Notes: generated from the sequence alone by a model not told the origin. A stretch of 64,000 nt of DNA from Candidula unifasciata (GCA_905116865.2 CAJHNH020002480.1:370001-434000), one strand, 5' to 3'; numbered from the stretch's first letter, positions 1 through 10,199 are shown. A program made the numbers and translations.

Positions 1-63
1 CACTTTGACAGCATGCAATAATGATTGGGTCTTGAATGAATAGTTGTTTGTGTCTTCATGCAG

Positions 64-193
64 GTTTCAAGTGGATATGTCACAGTTCCCAGTAATTACT
101 AGGGTAAATGATGCCTTGGTGAAACTACCAGCATTCCAGGAAGCTGATGCCTTCCGTCAGCCAGATACACCTGAGGACCTGAGAGCAGCTTAA
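64..193 (+). CDS. GSTZ1: Last coding exon of upstream GSTZ1-like (maleylacetoacetate isomerase) gene copy
   Basis: After an AG acceptor at 62-63 the exon begins with one base that completes a split Arg codon, then encodes 42 residues (FQVDMSQFP at the start, QPDTPEDLRAA at the end) and stops with TAA at 191-193. This is the C-terminal helix region of zeta-class GST, which isomerises maleylacetoacetate to fumarylacetoacetate with glutathione in cytosolic Phe/Tyr catabolism. The family ends in a very similar QPDTP-x-ELRA motif. It aligns residue for residue with the last exon of the downstream copy (24027-24177): by hand count 31 of 40 residues are identical before the ends diverge. The rest of this gene lies off the left edge, so the pair is a tandem duplication in the same orientation. 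Confidence 0.9.
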
Positions 194-544
194 GCTTATA
201 CTAGTGCTAAGATTTCTTACAGCAGGGTAATGCACCCAATATCACTATGCAGGCATTGTCTGTAATATAACATTGTTTGTTTTTGTTTCCTGAATTGTGA
301 AAACTAGTATTTATTGTTAACTGCTTGATTGACAGGGAGTCAGGAAGTATAACAAATTGTTGGTATGGGAGTTCTTCTTACTTTTTCTGTGTTTGCTTGC
401 TTTTAGAAGAATGGTGGCATGCTGCATTGTGGTTTACACATCATTGTTCCATTAGGACACCTCTTGAGGCAGGTGTTGCAATAAGTCTGATAATATTTTC
501 AAGCAGTTCCACAGTGTGCACTCTCAGATATCAGAAATTGATTA
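194..544. other. 3' flank of the upstream GSTZ1 copy; nothing recognised
   Basis: AT-rich sequence after the stop codon. I see no canonical AATAAA close to the stop and no coding homology. Confidence 0.5.
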
Positions 545-900
545 CCTGGTATCATCATCATGTAGCAGGTCCTTTGCAGAACATCGCTCTCATCACGGTC
601 TGCCTGAAAGAAACTCGGTCTCTCGCCAGCTCTCCCGCCTCATGTACTTTCAAACTCAAGGAGTCACTTATATCCTGTGCCCATCTTCGTGTCGGTCGGC
701 CCCTGCCCCTCCTTCCTGGTACCATGCCTTCTGCTATAATTTTTTTCACTCCGTCGTGGTGCTTGATCTGACCAAAATATTTCAGCTTCCGAGAAAGGAT
801 GCTGTTTATTAGCCAATCTTCCTTGATGTTCAGATCTTTCAAGATGTCAGTATTTCTCCTCTTCTTTGTCCAAAATATTCTGAGAATCTTTCTCTAGCAT
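545..900 (-). mobile_element. LINE group X fragment, 3' end of ORF2 (truncated)
   Basis: On the minus strand a 94-residue frame (842 down to 558) reads like the tail of a non-LTR reverse transcriptase polyprotein: SRKLKYFGQIKHHDG, then GRRGRGRPTRRWAQDI. The R-K-L-x-x-F-G-x-I ... G-R-x-x-x-R-W-x-D-I pattern is typical of RTE-like LINE C-termini. The 3' end (low coordinates) borders an ATC-rich stretch near 553. Related copies are at 8131-8290 and 27616-27730. The reverse transcriptase core is missing, so the copy is dead. Confidence 0.65.
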
Positions 901-1546
901 TTCAGCTCAAAAGCCTCTGTTTACCTGGTATAGCACATAATATTACTGACTGGAAGGAATCTATCACAGTTTAGTGAGCAAGATAGTCTCATATCATATC
1001 ATCAAGTATTGTGTTTATTTTGGCTCATATTATGTAAATTTTTTTTTAAATGATTATTTACTGATTTTTTTGGCTGTGGCTTAGTTTGAAAATATGATAT
1101 ACTTTGTGATTTACTGCATTAATGTAACATAATGTTGATGTAATGTATTATAATGTTGCTGACAAAGCAAGTTAAACATTCCATAGATGATTCTACTATT
1201 TGATTGTCATTTTTCGATCTAATTCTGTTTGAATATACTTATTTTCATTTATTGTACTAAATGATACACCGTTTTGTTTAATTGTATGACAAGGGAACTG
1301 CATCAAAGAATATTGCAGCAAAAAGCAAATAATTCACATTTGTGAACATTGAGCTAGAAGTGGAGTTTACAGCCAGTGAACGTTTTTTAAATACATGATG
1401 TCTTTTGGGCACTGGTCACTCTGCTTGAATAATAACTTTACTGCTGGTTGCAACTGCATAGTGTGTAGACATGGGGGATATGATTATATTGAAAACCAAT
1501 TTTTTTCCCATATATGATTTGGGGTGGAGGCAAGTTTTTTTTTGTT
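901..1546. other. Intergenic AT-rich sequence; nothing recognised
   Basis: Between the two GSTZ1 copies. No coding similarity, tandem array or terminal inverted repeat was seen. Confidence 0.4.
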
Positions 1547-1550
1547 TTAA

Positions 1551-2376
1551 CACTTTGGTGACCAACTTCGACAATCGTCGAATTTCCGGGCATATCCCCT
1601 GGTGACCAACTTAACAATCGTCAAATTCATGACATGTAGTCTGCCGTACCTATAGTTTTCAAACCGATCTTCAATCATCCACGTATTTTTATTATTCCAA
1701 GAATAATACCGCCCTGACCCGATTCAAGTGTTGTTTTCAGTGAAAATTAGCTAATTTTCATTACCAGCGCATATTCAGCCTTTTTGTCATGTCTCATGGT
1801 GAAAACCAGACCTATACTATTGATGATTCTGAATTTGCCAGAGAGTATAGAGCTGAAAATGATAATTCCTGGAAACATCCTTGTTAATGGGAGACAGTAA
1901 TGCCCCGGATTGCTGGTCAGGAAAGTGTTAATAAATTGTGGTGTCCTGTATTTCAAACTTGCATCACATTGCTGTTTGTGGAAAAGTGACCAAAGCCAAA
2001 GTTTTAAATGTTTAAAATTGAGGAAATCAGTAAATTGTTTGCTCCGTTTGTATTTAATGGCTACTGCCCTTCACATAGTTATAAACCTTTTCCTTGTTGA
2101 AACATTTAGTGACTAGAGACAATTTGTTCAATGTTTTTAGTGATGTGACGTCATCAGAGAAGAAAATGACCTTACTCCTGACTGTCTGCTTGCGGTTCTA
2201 GCAGTTTGAGGCACCCCCCCCCCCCCCCCCCCCCCCCCCACTGCATTCTGGACTTACTGCCCAACACTCAGAATTTCTTCTGCTTCTTCTTATCCTCTTC
2301 TTGTAGTTTTGTAAGGTAAAACAATTTTGAGAAAAAAATCTTTTTTTTTTTTTGAAGTTTTTTGAGGACTAAAGGG
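1551..2376. mobile_element. Possible piggyBac-type element flanked by TTAA
   Basis: TTAA at 1547-1550 and 2377-2380 flank an 826-bp stretch. Its ends form a short imperfect inverted repeat: CACTTTGGTGACC on the left and, as reverse complement of the right end, CCCTTTAGTCCTC. The TTAA target and CnCTTT-type ends are piggyBac hallmarks. A motif around TTGGTGACCAACTT occurs twice directly (about 1555 and 1602). A run of C (about 2213-2239) lies inside. No transposase could be recognised. The ends match only over about 13 bases with mismatches, so chance is possible. Confidence 0.3.
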
Positions 2377-2380
2377 TTAA

Positions 2381-2705
2381 TATTACAACTAAAAATAAAG
2401 TGAAATCATAATAATAATGGCAGAATTCCCATGTTCATTTTCATCTCTAAATTCGTAATCTTTTTTCATTGCTCTTATTGTGTTTTGTTTAACATTATAA
2501 TGAAGCAGGAACCGTTGATTCTGGTATGAATCCACTTTCTACATTGGAGAATTGATTGGAAACTGAGCCTGTAGAGTATGGGGGAGAATAAAATAAACAA
2601 TGTATCTTCAAAAGCCGATAATATCATACACCATAATATAATATGTTTTTACATTGTTGTTTTATTATGTTGTCATTATGGTTATTATAGCACATGTTTA
2701 AGTTG
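2381..2705. other. Intergenic AT-rich stretch; nothing recognised
   Basis: Contains simple AT-rich sequence and no supported gene. Confidence 0.4.
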
Positions 2706-3350
2706 AGTTAATGATCGATATCACATCACTTGGAACATTCCCAAAAGCACTCCATCACCAGCTTCAGCATGCAGTGAAGAGTTTCAGTTCTGTTGATACC
2801 AGTATCAGTTTGACTATGTGTCCTTCTTGCCTTTTCTCCGAGTGTAGATTAATGGCCAGATCGCCTAGTCACTCTTTTAGCACTATTCTCTCTAGACTGT
2901 AATGATCTGTTCATTCTCCTGCATTGTTCATTTGCTCTCAGAGGGCCTTGACTACGTTAGCTTGTCTACATTTAACTTGTCGTGCATCATTTTACCACTT
3001 AGTGTATACACAGCCAGTCTGTCTGCATGTTCATTTCGTAACACACATATATTACCTAAAGAAATGATCTAAAGGATGCTAACCACCCTAGATCTCTGAA
3101 ATGATGCTTGCCACTCAGCATGGATCATGCTTTCCTCTATCTTTCTCAGCATGCTTTGTGAATCTGTTAGTCACAAAAGGAGTGTGCATCTGTTTCTCAA
3201 ACTAACAGAAAGCTGCTATGGCTGCCTTCATCTCAAACTAGAATCATATTCTAGGCTTTGTTACACTAACTTTGTCCATTCATTTCTTATGCCTCTCGAC
3301 ACAGAACCATCTGTGTGTGTATACATATATAGCTTCTTTATTAATATCCT
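2706..3350 (-). mobile_element. LINE group RNH2 fragment (RNase H/3' region), decayed
   Basis: Read on the minus strand this matches, by eye, the 18798-19544 insertion, including its 3' end with the conserved ATCACATCACTTGG-like start near 2720. It carries the RNase H-like part of a non-LTR retrotransposon broken by stops and frameshifts. No protein can be made from it. Confidence 0.5.
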
Positions 3351-3352
3351 AC

Positions 3353-3590
3353 CATAAGCAGGGGAAATCCACAGGTCGTCTAATATTTAAGGGGGTGGTT
3401 GATAGGCTGCATACAGTCGTAAGACCTAGGCTCCATGCAGTTGTGGGACCTAGGCTGCACTCTCTCATGGGATGTAGGTGGGTTGAGGTTAGGGCCAGTT
3501 TTAGATGTTTTGGGGTCATTCAAAGCATCAGAAAGCCAGGAAACCCAGTCTTACCACCCTCTAAAATGCTGTGATGTCCTCTGGGGTAAG
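3353..3590. mobile_element. MITE family M, copy 1 (degenerate)
   Basis: Shares GGGGAAATCCACAGGTC near its left end and CCCTCTAAAAT near its right end with the copy at 42187-42412. The two ends of that second copy are imperfect inverted repeats, which supports a non-autonomous DNA element. Here the terminal repeats are poorly preserved. Confidence 0.4.
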
Positions 3591-3929
3591 ATATTAATAA
3601 AGAACCTATAATTATATATATATAAATATATATATATACATAATCACATCACTTGGGTGGAAATTATCATGAATCAGTTGTTAACTGTTTTTGTGTTTAT
3701 TGACTGCAGTCTAAAGATTTTCAGGGACATTTTTTTTATATGAGAACTACCATTAAAGTCTTGACGTCTGTACACTTATAATTCTTTTACAATATTTAAT
3801 CAAAAGTTGAATATATTGTACACAACTTCAATCAGTTGTGTTTAATATAAAAAGGTGAGTATGATTTTTTTTTTTTTACATTTCTTTCATGTGTTGTTAG
3901 TATTTCATGGAAATGTCTCTGATTAAGTT
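3591..3929. other. Non-coding spacer with an (AT)n microsatellite at about 3611-3641
   Basis: AT dinucleotide repeats, then unremarkable AT-rich DNA up to the LINE fragment at 3930. Confidence 0.5.
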
Positions 3930-4207
3930 CACCTGTGAGACACCAGGAAGAGAATGCAGTAACATACTATGAGAAGAAAAGGGCCATCCAGGCTATTAGA
4001 AGTAAACAGAGTCTGGCCAGAGATGACTACCACTTACTTGACCGGTATGGGCAGGTCATTGTCCTACGTCTCAGGACAGGACATAACAAACTTAACCAGC
4101 ATATGCACAGGCTTCGTCTAAGTAGCTCACCCGTGTGTCCTTGTGGGCCATGTGTGCAGACTACAGAACATGTCCTGCAAGACTGTCCCTTGTTCATCCC
4201 ATCTGGG
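3930..4207 (+). mobile_element. C-terminal domain of an RNase-H-bearing LINE ORF2 (fragment)
   Basis: The frame from 3935 encodes RYGQVIVLRLRTGHNKL followed by a Cys-rich tail (CPCG ... QTTEHVLQDCP). The R-L-R-T-G-H-x-x-L-N ... C-x-C-G ... H-x-L-x-x-C-P arrangement is the conserved C-terminal module of non-LTR retrotransposon ORF2 proteins with RNase H (I/Jockey-like groups). The homology stops at about 4207, where an unrelated LINE endonuclease fragment begins. Confidence 0.7.
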
Positions 4208-5130
4208 AGCGAATTGTGGTGCTAGATCTGAAAGAAGAAGATAAAATAGTCAATATTGTCTTTGGGTACAGACCAAATGAAGACAAGCGAGTAGATGTCA
4301 GAGATAAATTCTTTGAACTGCTCCAAAAGTCAAACAAAATTATCCTCCTCTGAGATCTAAATGCCAGAATAGGAAATGATCACTCTAGATGGGGTGGAGT
4401 GATCAGGCTATATAGTGAAGATGTTTTGACTGGCAGTCGCAAGCAACTTCTCAAATTCTACATGGAATAGAGCATTGTCATTACAAACACAAAATATCCC
4501 CCCCCCCCCCCCAACGTGTACATGCATACACAGATGTAAACCTTCAAGTAATGAGAAATCCATCATCGGTTATGCCACAGTAAGGAAAAGTTCATTCCAA
4601 GTTTGTGAGAGACGCCATCATCATGAGAGGACCAGAGATTGGAAGTGACCACCATCTGGTTACAATAAAGAAAATGATTGAATAGAACTGCTCCAACAAG
4701 GTAACACTGACAACCATGTAAGAAATCAAGCAACTAAGAAAGGATGAGGATCGAGGCATACAAGGTAAGAGAGCCACGGATTAAGGCTAGATACCAGGAG
4801 CTCATAGTAAAAGCAATAGGAAGTGAAGAAGAACCGTCAGATGACACTGAAAATTTCTGGTGCAGTTTCAAGAATATCCTCACAGCAGCTGCAGTTGAAG
4901 CATCTGGGGAAGTCTGAAGTGGAAGGAAGGGACATAGGACACTTCTGGACAGAAGAAGTCAATGTAAAAATAGGAGAAAAGAAAAAGGCATGAAAGCAAT
5001 ACCTGGCACACAACTGAAGAAATAGAAATATAAACAATATGTGACACTCAGAACATAGGCCAAAAATATAGTGCTTAATGCAAAACAGAAATCATAGAGT
5101 TTGGAGATCGGAAACACAAACACTGTTATT
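4208..5130 (+). mobile_element. RTE-type LINE fragment: AP-endonuclease domain (broken)
   Basis: Conceptual translation across several stops and frameshifts gives DKFFELLQKSNKIILL, then D-L-N-A-R-I-G-N-D, and further on RGPEIGSDHHLV at about 4624-4659. These are the core G/L-D-x-N-A-R and S-D-H-x-x-V motifs of the apurinic-like endonuclease of non-LTR elements. The following sequence resembles the linker toward the reverse transcriptase. A poly-C run interrupts it at about 4499-4512. The Asp-for-Gly neighbourhood and internal stops show it is inactive. Confidence 0.65.
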
Positions 5131-5144
5131 CTCAATTATTATTT

Positions 5145-6030
5145 CCTTCAGTAGTTAGCTAGTCAGTCAGTTAGTTAGTTACGATATGATAATTGCACTC
5201 CGGACATGTTCATTCATATCCTTCCCTCACTATGAACCCCAGCGTCCTGTGACTAATAGTGCCAGTTCTTTGTTGACTGATAAGTTATTTGTATGCCCGA
5301 TGTGTTTCTCGCTTTTGGCTATGCCGATCATAACTCCCGAGTCTTTCATTCTGGTGAGCGATGTGGAATCGCTGTCTCGAATGTCCTCTACCATTACCAC
5401 TCCTCTGAGTGATATTAATAATATCAGCATGATCCATAGTTTGACATTTAGCAGTGACAGCGGATCCAGCTAACTTATCAGCCCTTTCGTTTACATCGAC
5501 GCCCGCGTGCCCCGAATCGAAGATAAAGACGACGTTACACAAAGTGAGCTTCTGTATTGGCTCAATCCACTGCCTTCGCACAGAACCTGCTTGGATCTTT
5601 CGGATCATGCTCATGGAATCGCCAAGTACACACGCACGATATAGTCTTGTGTTCTTAGCCATACGAATGCTTGCGTTACAGCCATCACCTCCATCGTCAT
5701 GCTGCTTGTCATGGAGAAGGCACCGCTGGCTTCTTTGATTGTTCTGCGTGCTGTGAACGCCTATGCACTTCTCTGTTGTCGTATAACAGATCCCTCTGTG
5801 TAGATCAGTACATCTGCTTCTTCGAAGTTATCGCCGATGAGAGCATTGATCACAACAGCATTCTGCTCCCTGCATCTTCTGGCGAGTGTGACAATACAGG
5901 AAAAGTTGCAATTAAACACAGGAGACACGGGTATCCACTCTTCGCCAGGATTGATACTGGTTTGGCTACAACCTTCCTTCAGTTGTTCTATTGTAATACG
6001 CTTAGGCTTGTTTAGACCACTGCCAATAAC
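5145..6030 (-). mobile_element. LINE group RNH1 fragment: RNase H domain and 3' tail
   Basis: Minus-strand reading gives an RNase H fold signature: LGDSMSMIRKIQAG (catalytic Asp region), then FIFDSGHAGVDVNERADKLAG, whose G-H-x-G-x-x-x-N-E-x-A-D-x-L-A is the last catalytic-Asp motif. Upstream on that strand, near 5700-5800, a degenerate T-x-G-S start of the domain is visible. The 3' end carries a TTAG/CTAA-rich tail (5150-5182), the same kind as the (TAAC)n tail of the copy at 24916-25776. Frameshifts make it a pseudogene. Confidence 0.7.
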
Positions 6031-6134
6031 TTTTCACTTTTTTTGGAAAGCCGTAGTAGTCGATTTGTAAAACGGACTAAGAGGGGCTGACCTTGTAAAC
6101 GACGAACAGAGGGATTAAAAGTACTGTGAGTATC

Positions 6135-6345
6135 CCTATATGCTCGCTTGCTTGCTCGTTGTACCACGAGAACATCACACAAGCGATAAACACCCGGTGA
6201 CATAAAATGCCACCATGCGGATAAGATTACCCGTGGAGAGGTCCAAGAAACCCCTTTCAGCCGCAATGGCCACATTTGTGGCCTAGCCATATGTAGGGCC
6301 CTCGGCTAAAGCCAGGGTCGGGTTTCAAATAACGAAAAATTGCAT
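6135..6345 (-). mobile_element. SINE family D copy 1
   Basis: The reverse complement matches the family core: GACCTCTCCACGGGT, then CCGCATGGTGGCA, then CGGGTGTTTATCGCTTGTGT. The 3' tail (low coordinates) is made of GCAAGCAAGC-like short repeats. See the best-defined copy at 20969-21212. Confidence 0.6.
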
Positions 6346-6489
6346 TACATAAATGTATGAATTAGTTAGGTACCCCTATATGCAAAAGACGCAAACGTAC
6401 ATACACCTGCTGCTTACGCTTCACCGCTACATAAAAAATACAACTATGTGACATAAGTAAAACCTCACCCTTATATGGTTTGGATAATT

Positions 6490-6660
6490 TTAAAGCCCCA
6501 CTTGCGATAGTCGAAGACTTTGATATTATAGCCTAACTGTTGAACGAGGTTTCCGGGAATTAAACCCGGGTGATCATCATCCGAATGGTGGCCCTCTGTG
6601 TTACAGGATGTTTATAGCTCGTTGTGTGGTCATTACATCACTATGTGACATTAATACGAT
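6490..6660 (+). mobile_element. SINE family D copy 2 (diverged)
   Basis: Keeps GAGGTTTCCGGGA, CATCCGAATGGTGGC and a diverged version of the TGTTTATAGCTCGTTGTGTG block, in the same order as other family D copies. Confidence 0.45.
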
Positions 6661-6859
6661 ATTAAAGTGCGTGCATGTCGTTTATCCCCTTCGAGCTGCT
6701 GAATGAAAGTTTGACACCCTGAGATTACAAAATCTTAATCCACATGGCAGACCAAAAGGACAATCCCATAACCCCGTTCAGCTTCTAAAGAAGTTATAAT
6801 TGCAGCACTCGTAATGGCGATACCAGCCGGGTGTGACTTGGCGGTCCTGACCGGGTAGG

Positions 6860-6960
6860 GGGGTGAACTAACGGTGATCTTCACCCACATGGTGGCACAT
6901 TGTGTGATCGTTTGTTTATCGCTTGTGTGATGTCCTGGTGGGGTAGAAAGTCAGTCAGTT
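6860..6960 (+). mobile_element. SINE family D copy 3 (3' part)
   Basis: Contains GGTGATCTTCACCCACATGG, TTATCGCTTGTGTGATGTCC and the tail GGGTAGAAAGTCAGTCAGTT, which match the ends of the copies at 44835 and 59296. Confidence 0.55.
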
Positions 6961-7025
6961 AGGGGGTGAATGTAATTCTTAGAGGGTGAATAAATATAGA
7001 AATAATTACATTGTCTTTAGCCGCA

Positions 7026-7127
7026 AATGTTAGCGTCTGTAGCTCAAGCGTTGCGAACACGCTTCTCCCATAACAGCAGCAACAGCAACAACAAATGCTG
7101 GAGCCGGTTCTTCAAAGTCCTGTAAAG
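7026..7127 (+). mobile_element. SINE family C copy 1 (internally deleted, interrupted)
   Basis: Begins with the tRNA-like head GCGTCTGTAGCTCAAGCGTTGCGAAC in two parts (box-A-like TAGCTCAAGCG) and ends in TCCTGTAAAG, which belongs to the family's 3' end. The middle is missing. A hAT-like element starts exactly where the SINE should continue. Confidence 0.5.
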
Positions 7128-7441
7128 CAGTGTTTCTCAACCTTTTGACACCTGCGGTCCACTAGAACCGGGGTGGGGGGTATTGTTTTGCAGCGCACAT
7201 GAGAGCTAACCTACACAAAAACAAAAAAGAAATGTAGTTGGCGGTTTTATACAACATCTGCCATTGGGATTTGTTCCCTGTTTGATTCTCATTCTTGAGG
7301 TGTTCATACTACAGATGCAATCTTGGAAAAGGAAAAACTACATACCCTACACTGTTATTCGAAAGGCATAAATTGTGGCGGCTCCCCTGAACTTTTACCC
7401 GACAACCAGTGGGCTGCGGTCCCTGGGTTGAAGAACATTGC
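7128..7441. mobile_element. hAT-type non-autonomous element
   Basis: Left end CAGTGTTTCTCAACC; right end GGTTGAAGAACATTG, whose reverse complement is CAATGTTCTTCAACC, an imperfect inverted pair. Ends of the form CAGTGnTTCTCAACC are characteristic of hAT (Charlie-like) elements, which make 8-bp target duplications. Here the flanking octamers (CTGTAAAG and CCGTATAT) match only partly, so the insertion is old. No transposase frame. Confidence 0.6.
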
Positions 7442-7446
7442 CGTAT

Positions 7447-7925
7447 ATGATCTTCTTCTTCTTATAGACCATCCTGTGTGGATTTGGTAGTCATGTCTAT
7501 CCACAACCTTCTGTCTCGTGTACTTTCAATCAACTCTGACACAAATGATCTTTCATGCCATGATGTCAAACTGGCCAGCATCTTTTCTCTCGGTCTCTCT
7601 CTTCCTCTCCTTTCCTCAGACTTTCGTACTGACACGATGTACTCCGGGATTCTTCTTTTCATCACATGATCAAAGAATGCAGATTGTCTCTTTCTGATGT
7701 GGGCGATCAGTTCTCTCCCTGAGTCAGTTTCTGTCAAGACGTCTTCATTACCTTTTTTTTTTTTATCTCTCCAGGGTATTCTCATCATTCGTCTATAAAA
7801 TCACCTCTCCGCAGCTTCCAAATAAGTTTTCACCAATTTACTAAATGTTCATGATTCACTTCCGTATATCACGATAGGATTTATATAGCTTTACAGAATT
7901 CTCTTTTTTCGTCTCAATTGACAAA
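7447..7925 (-). mobile_element. RTE-type LINE fragment, 3' end
   Basis: A minus-strand frame (7788 down to 7462) encodes HIRKRQSAFFDHVMKRR, EERRGRERPREKMLASLTSW and ERSFVSELIESTRDRRLW. This is the R-x-x-x-F-G/D-H-V-x-R ... G-R-x-R-x-K-x-L-x-x-L C-terminus of RTE-like ORF2. Same subgroup as 13185-13466 and 47586-47835. Confidence 0.65.
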
Positions 7926-8130
7926 GTTAGATTGCACCAAAAAAAAAAAAAAAATAAATAAATAAAATGTTTTTCATTTTATACAATGCTGCCTTTGCTT
8001 GAGCTTTACAACATTTCACTTCTTTAGTACATCTTTCTTCTGATATTATCAGGGTACCCAAATACTTTAAAAGAACTTTCTTGAGTTTTGTCCCATTTGC
8101 TTTGATGTTGTGTTTTGGAGGGTCCGTAAC

Positions 8131-8290
8131 GGATCATCATAATCATGTAGCATGTCCTTTGCAAAACGTCGCTCTCCTTACGGTCTGCCTGAAAGAACCT
8201 CGGTCTTTCGCCAGCTCTCCCGCCTCATGTACTTTCATACTCAAGGGGTCACTTATAAAGTTATATCCTGTACCCATCTTCGTGTTGGTC
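8131..8290 (-). mobile_element. LINE group X fragment, 3' end
   Basis: Nearly the same sequence as 550-690: CATGTAGCATGTCCTTTGCA, then CCTCATGTACTTTCA. Only the last ~160 bp of the element is present. Confidence 0.6.
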
Positions 8291-8699
8291 GTAAAGGAAA
8301 CACAACTGATTTAACGTTAGCAACAATTGGCATCAATGAGGTGGCATTTTAGCCATCTTTAGCCATTTTCATGGCAGTTTTAGCTCAAAATAACAATCTT
8401 TGACCCAAAAGAGGGGGTATTAAATGGGCGGTATCATGGCGGACAATAAGGCGGGTTTTCTGGGAGCTTACTTTTTAATCTTCGGTTTTTTATGTCACGT
8501 ACAGTACAACTGCTATAAAATATAACTTTATAGTTTTGCCTGCTAATGGGAATGTAATAACTGCCGAAGTGGTGTTACAGATTTGTGTAATTGTTCACTG
8601 CAGTGTAATATGCTCTTCTAGGGGTATGTTTATATTAAGTTGGTTGCTTTTATTCGTTGAATCGCCAATTATCGCGTACATACATTCTCGCTTCCTCGT
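8291..8699. other. Intergenic stretch; no supported gene
   Basis: An ATGGCGGAC start context at 8436 looks like a possible first exon of the downstream GSTZ1 copy, but the following sequence does not give a phase-0 donor compatible with the next exon, so it is not called. Confidence 0.4.
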
Positions 8700-8950
8700 G
8701 CTCGTCTTGCTTGGCTGAATCTAGCGACTTGGTCGGACTTCTCACACACTACAGGAATTCATCAGCGTCTCTCGAACCATCCATCTATCCTTCACGAACC
8801 CTGGTACCTGACATTACGACGTGTGGAAAAACATTCAGTCCTCCTATTGAAATATAACATTCGTCTCACAAATCATTTATTCTTCTCAGGCGTCCACTCA
8901 TGCGTCCTCTCTCAGTCAGGGCCGAACCCAACTGTCTTACTCCTGTCTCT
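8700..8950 (+). pseudogene. Degenerate LINE C-terminal fragment (tentative)
   Basis: One frame reads EPWYLTLRRVEKHSVLLLK, then NIRLTNHLFFSGV. This vaguely follows the L-x-R-x-x-E-x-x-x-L-x-R-x-R-x-G-H-T-x-L-T-H-x-x-L-x-x-G pattern of Jockey-like ORF2 C-termini, but the key Gly-His is lost. Decay is heavy. Confidence 0.25.
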
Positions 8951-9215
8951 CGGCTCACGTCTTCCGTTCGCATCTCATGCTTTTCTTGTGTCCCTCACTT
9001 CGTTCACCATAAGACACACGAGACCCACTTATCCCGTTTTTCTCTTCTCTCACTGGTCCTCCGACCTTTTTCCTCCCCATATCTCTGGGATTTCCCCGGG
9101 AATTCACAACATTACAATCTCCCCCTCCCTTCTAGTAAAAAAATAACTGTCGCTAGCTGGAAGGCGACGGTCGCTTAGTCGCAGTTCACTCCCTTGGCTG
9201 CAGTGCAAATATGGA

Positions 9216-9440
9216 GTGGACAAGTCACGAATCAAAAACAATGACGTCGCGCACAGTGACATACACACCCAAACAATTGAAGGACTGTGGATGCTACTCA
9301 AACGGACAATTCGCTATCAATTGGGCACTAGCCGCTCGCTATTGCCGTCATATTTAGGAGAATTCCAGTGGCGCCACCCCCACAAGCAGCACATTGTCGG
9401 CCATTATTTGGAACTCCTGCGTCAAAATTTTCACATATAG
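9216..9440 (+). pseudogene. Truncated Merlin-like transposase, C-terminal part
   Basis: 74 codons, opening inside the left inverted repeat, so the apparent Met is not a real start. HTQTIEGLW (about residues 17-25) carries the last catalytic Glu of the DDE triad in this family, and GEFQWR follows at about 48-53. The two catalytic Asp residues are absent because the N-terminal two thirds are deleted. It cannot be active. Confidence 0.6.
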
Positions 9441-9478
9441 CGGTCATTATTATGTGTAAGTACTCGACGCTACATGTG

Positions 9479-9533
9479 TTACCCTAACCCAAACCCTAAT
9501 CCAAATCCAAACCCTAGCCTAACCCTAAGCAAC
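9479..9533 (+). repeat. Interstitial telomere-like C-rich repeat
   Basis: Several imperfect copies of CCCTAA/CCAAAC (for example ACCCTAACCC, CCTAACCCTAA) lie inside the Merlin-like element. Too short and degenerate to be a chromosome end. Confidence 0.5.
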
Positions 9534-9821
9534 TGTAGCATTACAGGTAAGTATGTCATTTGTTTCGTTCCCTCTTTACCACTCCGTATTTGCACTGCAG
9601 CCAAGGGAGTGAACTCCGACTAAGCGACCCTTCGCCTTCCAGCTAGCGACCGTTATTTAAAGGAGAGCCCAAGGATTTTGTTCATACGGATGATACGGTT
9701 GTCAATTAATAACTGGGTTATAAAATTTTGAACTCTGAACAAGAATTACAGCTTTACTAGAGACATTACATTAGCAGGACAGTCTGAATATGGACTAGAA
9801 AGGACTTTATACTTCTTTTTC

Positions 9822-10060
9822 GTGTTCACCGGTTGTAAACTCCGGCGGAAAGTTTTGATTGTTCGTCCACTTCTGGACTTTAGTCTTGTTCGAAAACCTG
9901 AGTGTTGCGTGCACAGATCTCGCTGATTTGTTTGCAGACTGTTGGCCCCTTGCTTGCCTCTCAGGCAGATGCACTTCCTACTTCACAGGAAACATCTCTA
10001 ATTAATTAGTAGATTTTTACAACACGCTTTTTAGAGGGCAGGGGGTCTATCCCCCTCATC
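9822..10060 (+). mobile_element. SINE family A copy
   Basis: Carries the family landmarks in order: GTTCACCGGTTGTAAACTC, CGTCCACTTCTGGACTTTAG, CCTGAGTGTTGCGTG, GCCTCTCAGGCAGATGCAC, then the AGGGCAGGGGGTCTAT block. It ends about 140 bp upstream of the first recognised exon of the downstream GSTZ1 copy. Confidence 0.65.
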
Positions 10061-10199
10061 CTCTCATTGGCAGTGTACGGACATCTATGACATACAAGGA
10101 CATTAAAACGTAAAATAAAATGTTACTGTTGGTCATATGTATTTTTTATATTTTGCTTCATATGGTAATTTTTACTTTGCTTCTTTCACATTTTAACAG

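Larger units (their letters stand above)
9145..9657 (+). mobile_element. Merlin-like (IS1016/ISXO2-type) DNA transposon remnant
   Basis: About 75 bp at 9150-9225 is repeated in inverted orientation at 9583-9655: both contain CGCTAGCTGGAAGGCGA, GTTCACTCCCTTGGCTGCAG and TGCAAATA-GGAGTGG. Between them a frame at 9216-9440 encodes HTQTIEGLWMLLKR and LLPSYLGEFQWR. The H-T-x-T-I-E-G-L-W-x-x-x-K-R ... Y-L-x-E-F-x-W-R signature is the C-terminal end of the DDE_Tnp_IS1595 / Merlin transposase. Most of the transposase is missing, so this looks like an internally deleted copy. The exact outer ends and target duplication were not fixed. Confidence 0.6.

Noticed and set aside
325..812. 148- and 98-residue plus-strand frames
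   Set aside because: Antisense to the LINE X fragment; no similarity to a protein family.
8436..8453. ATGGCGGACAATAAG as possible exon 1 of the downstream GSTZ1 copy
   Set aside because: No GT donor in the phase needed for the next exon, and no family-like Lys-Pro end; left as an unproven candidate.
8536..9178. Plus-strand frames of 60-107 residues as host genes
   Set aside because: Low-complexity or LINE-like decayed sequence without splice support.
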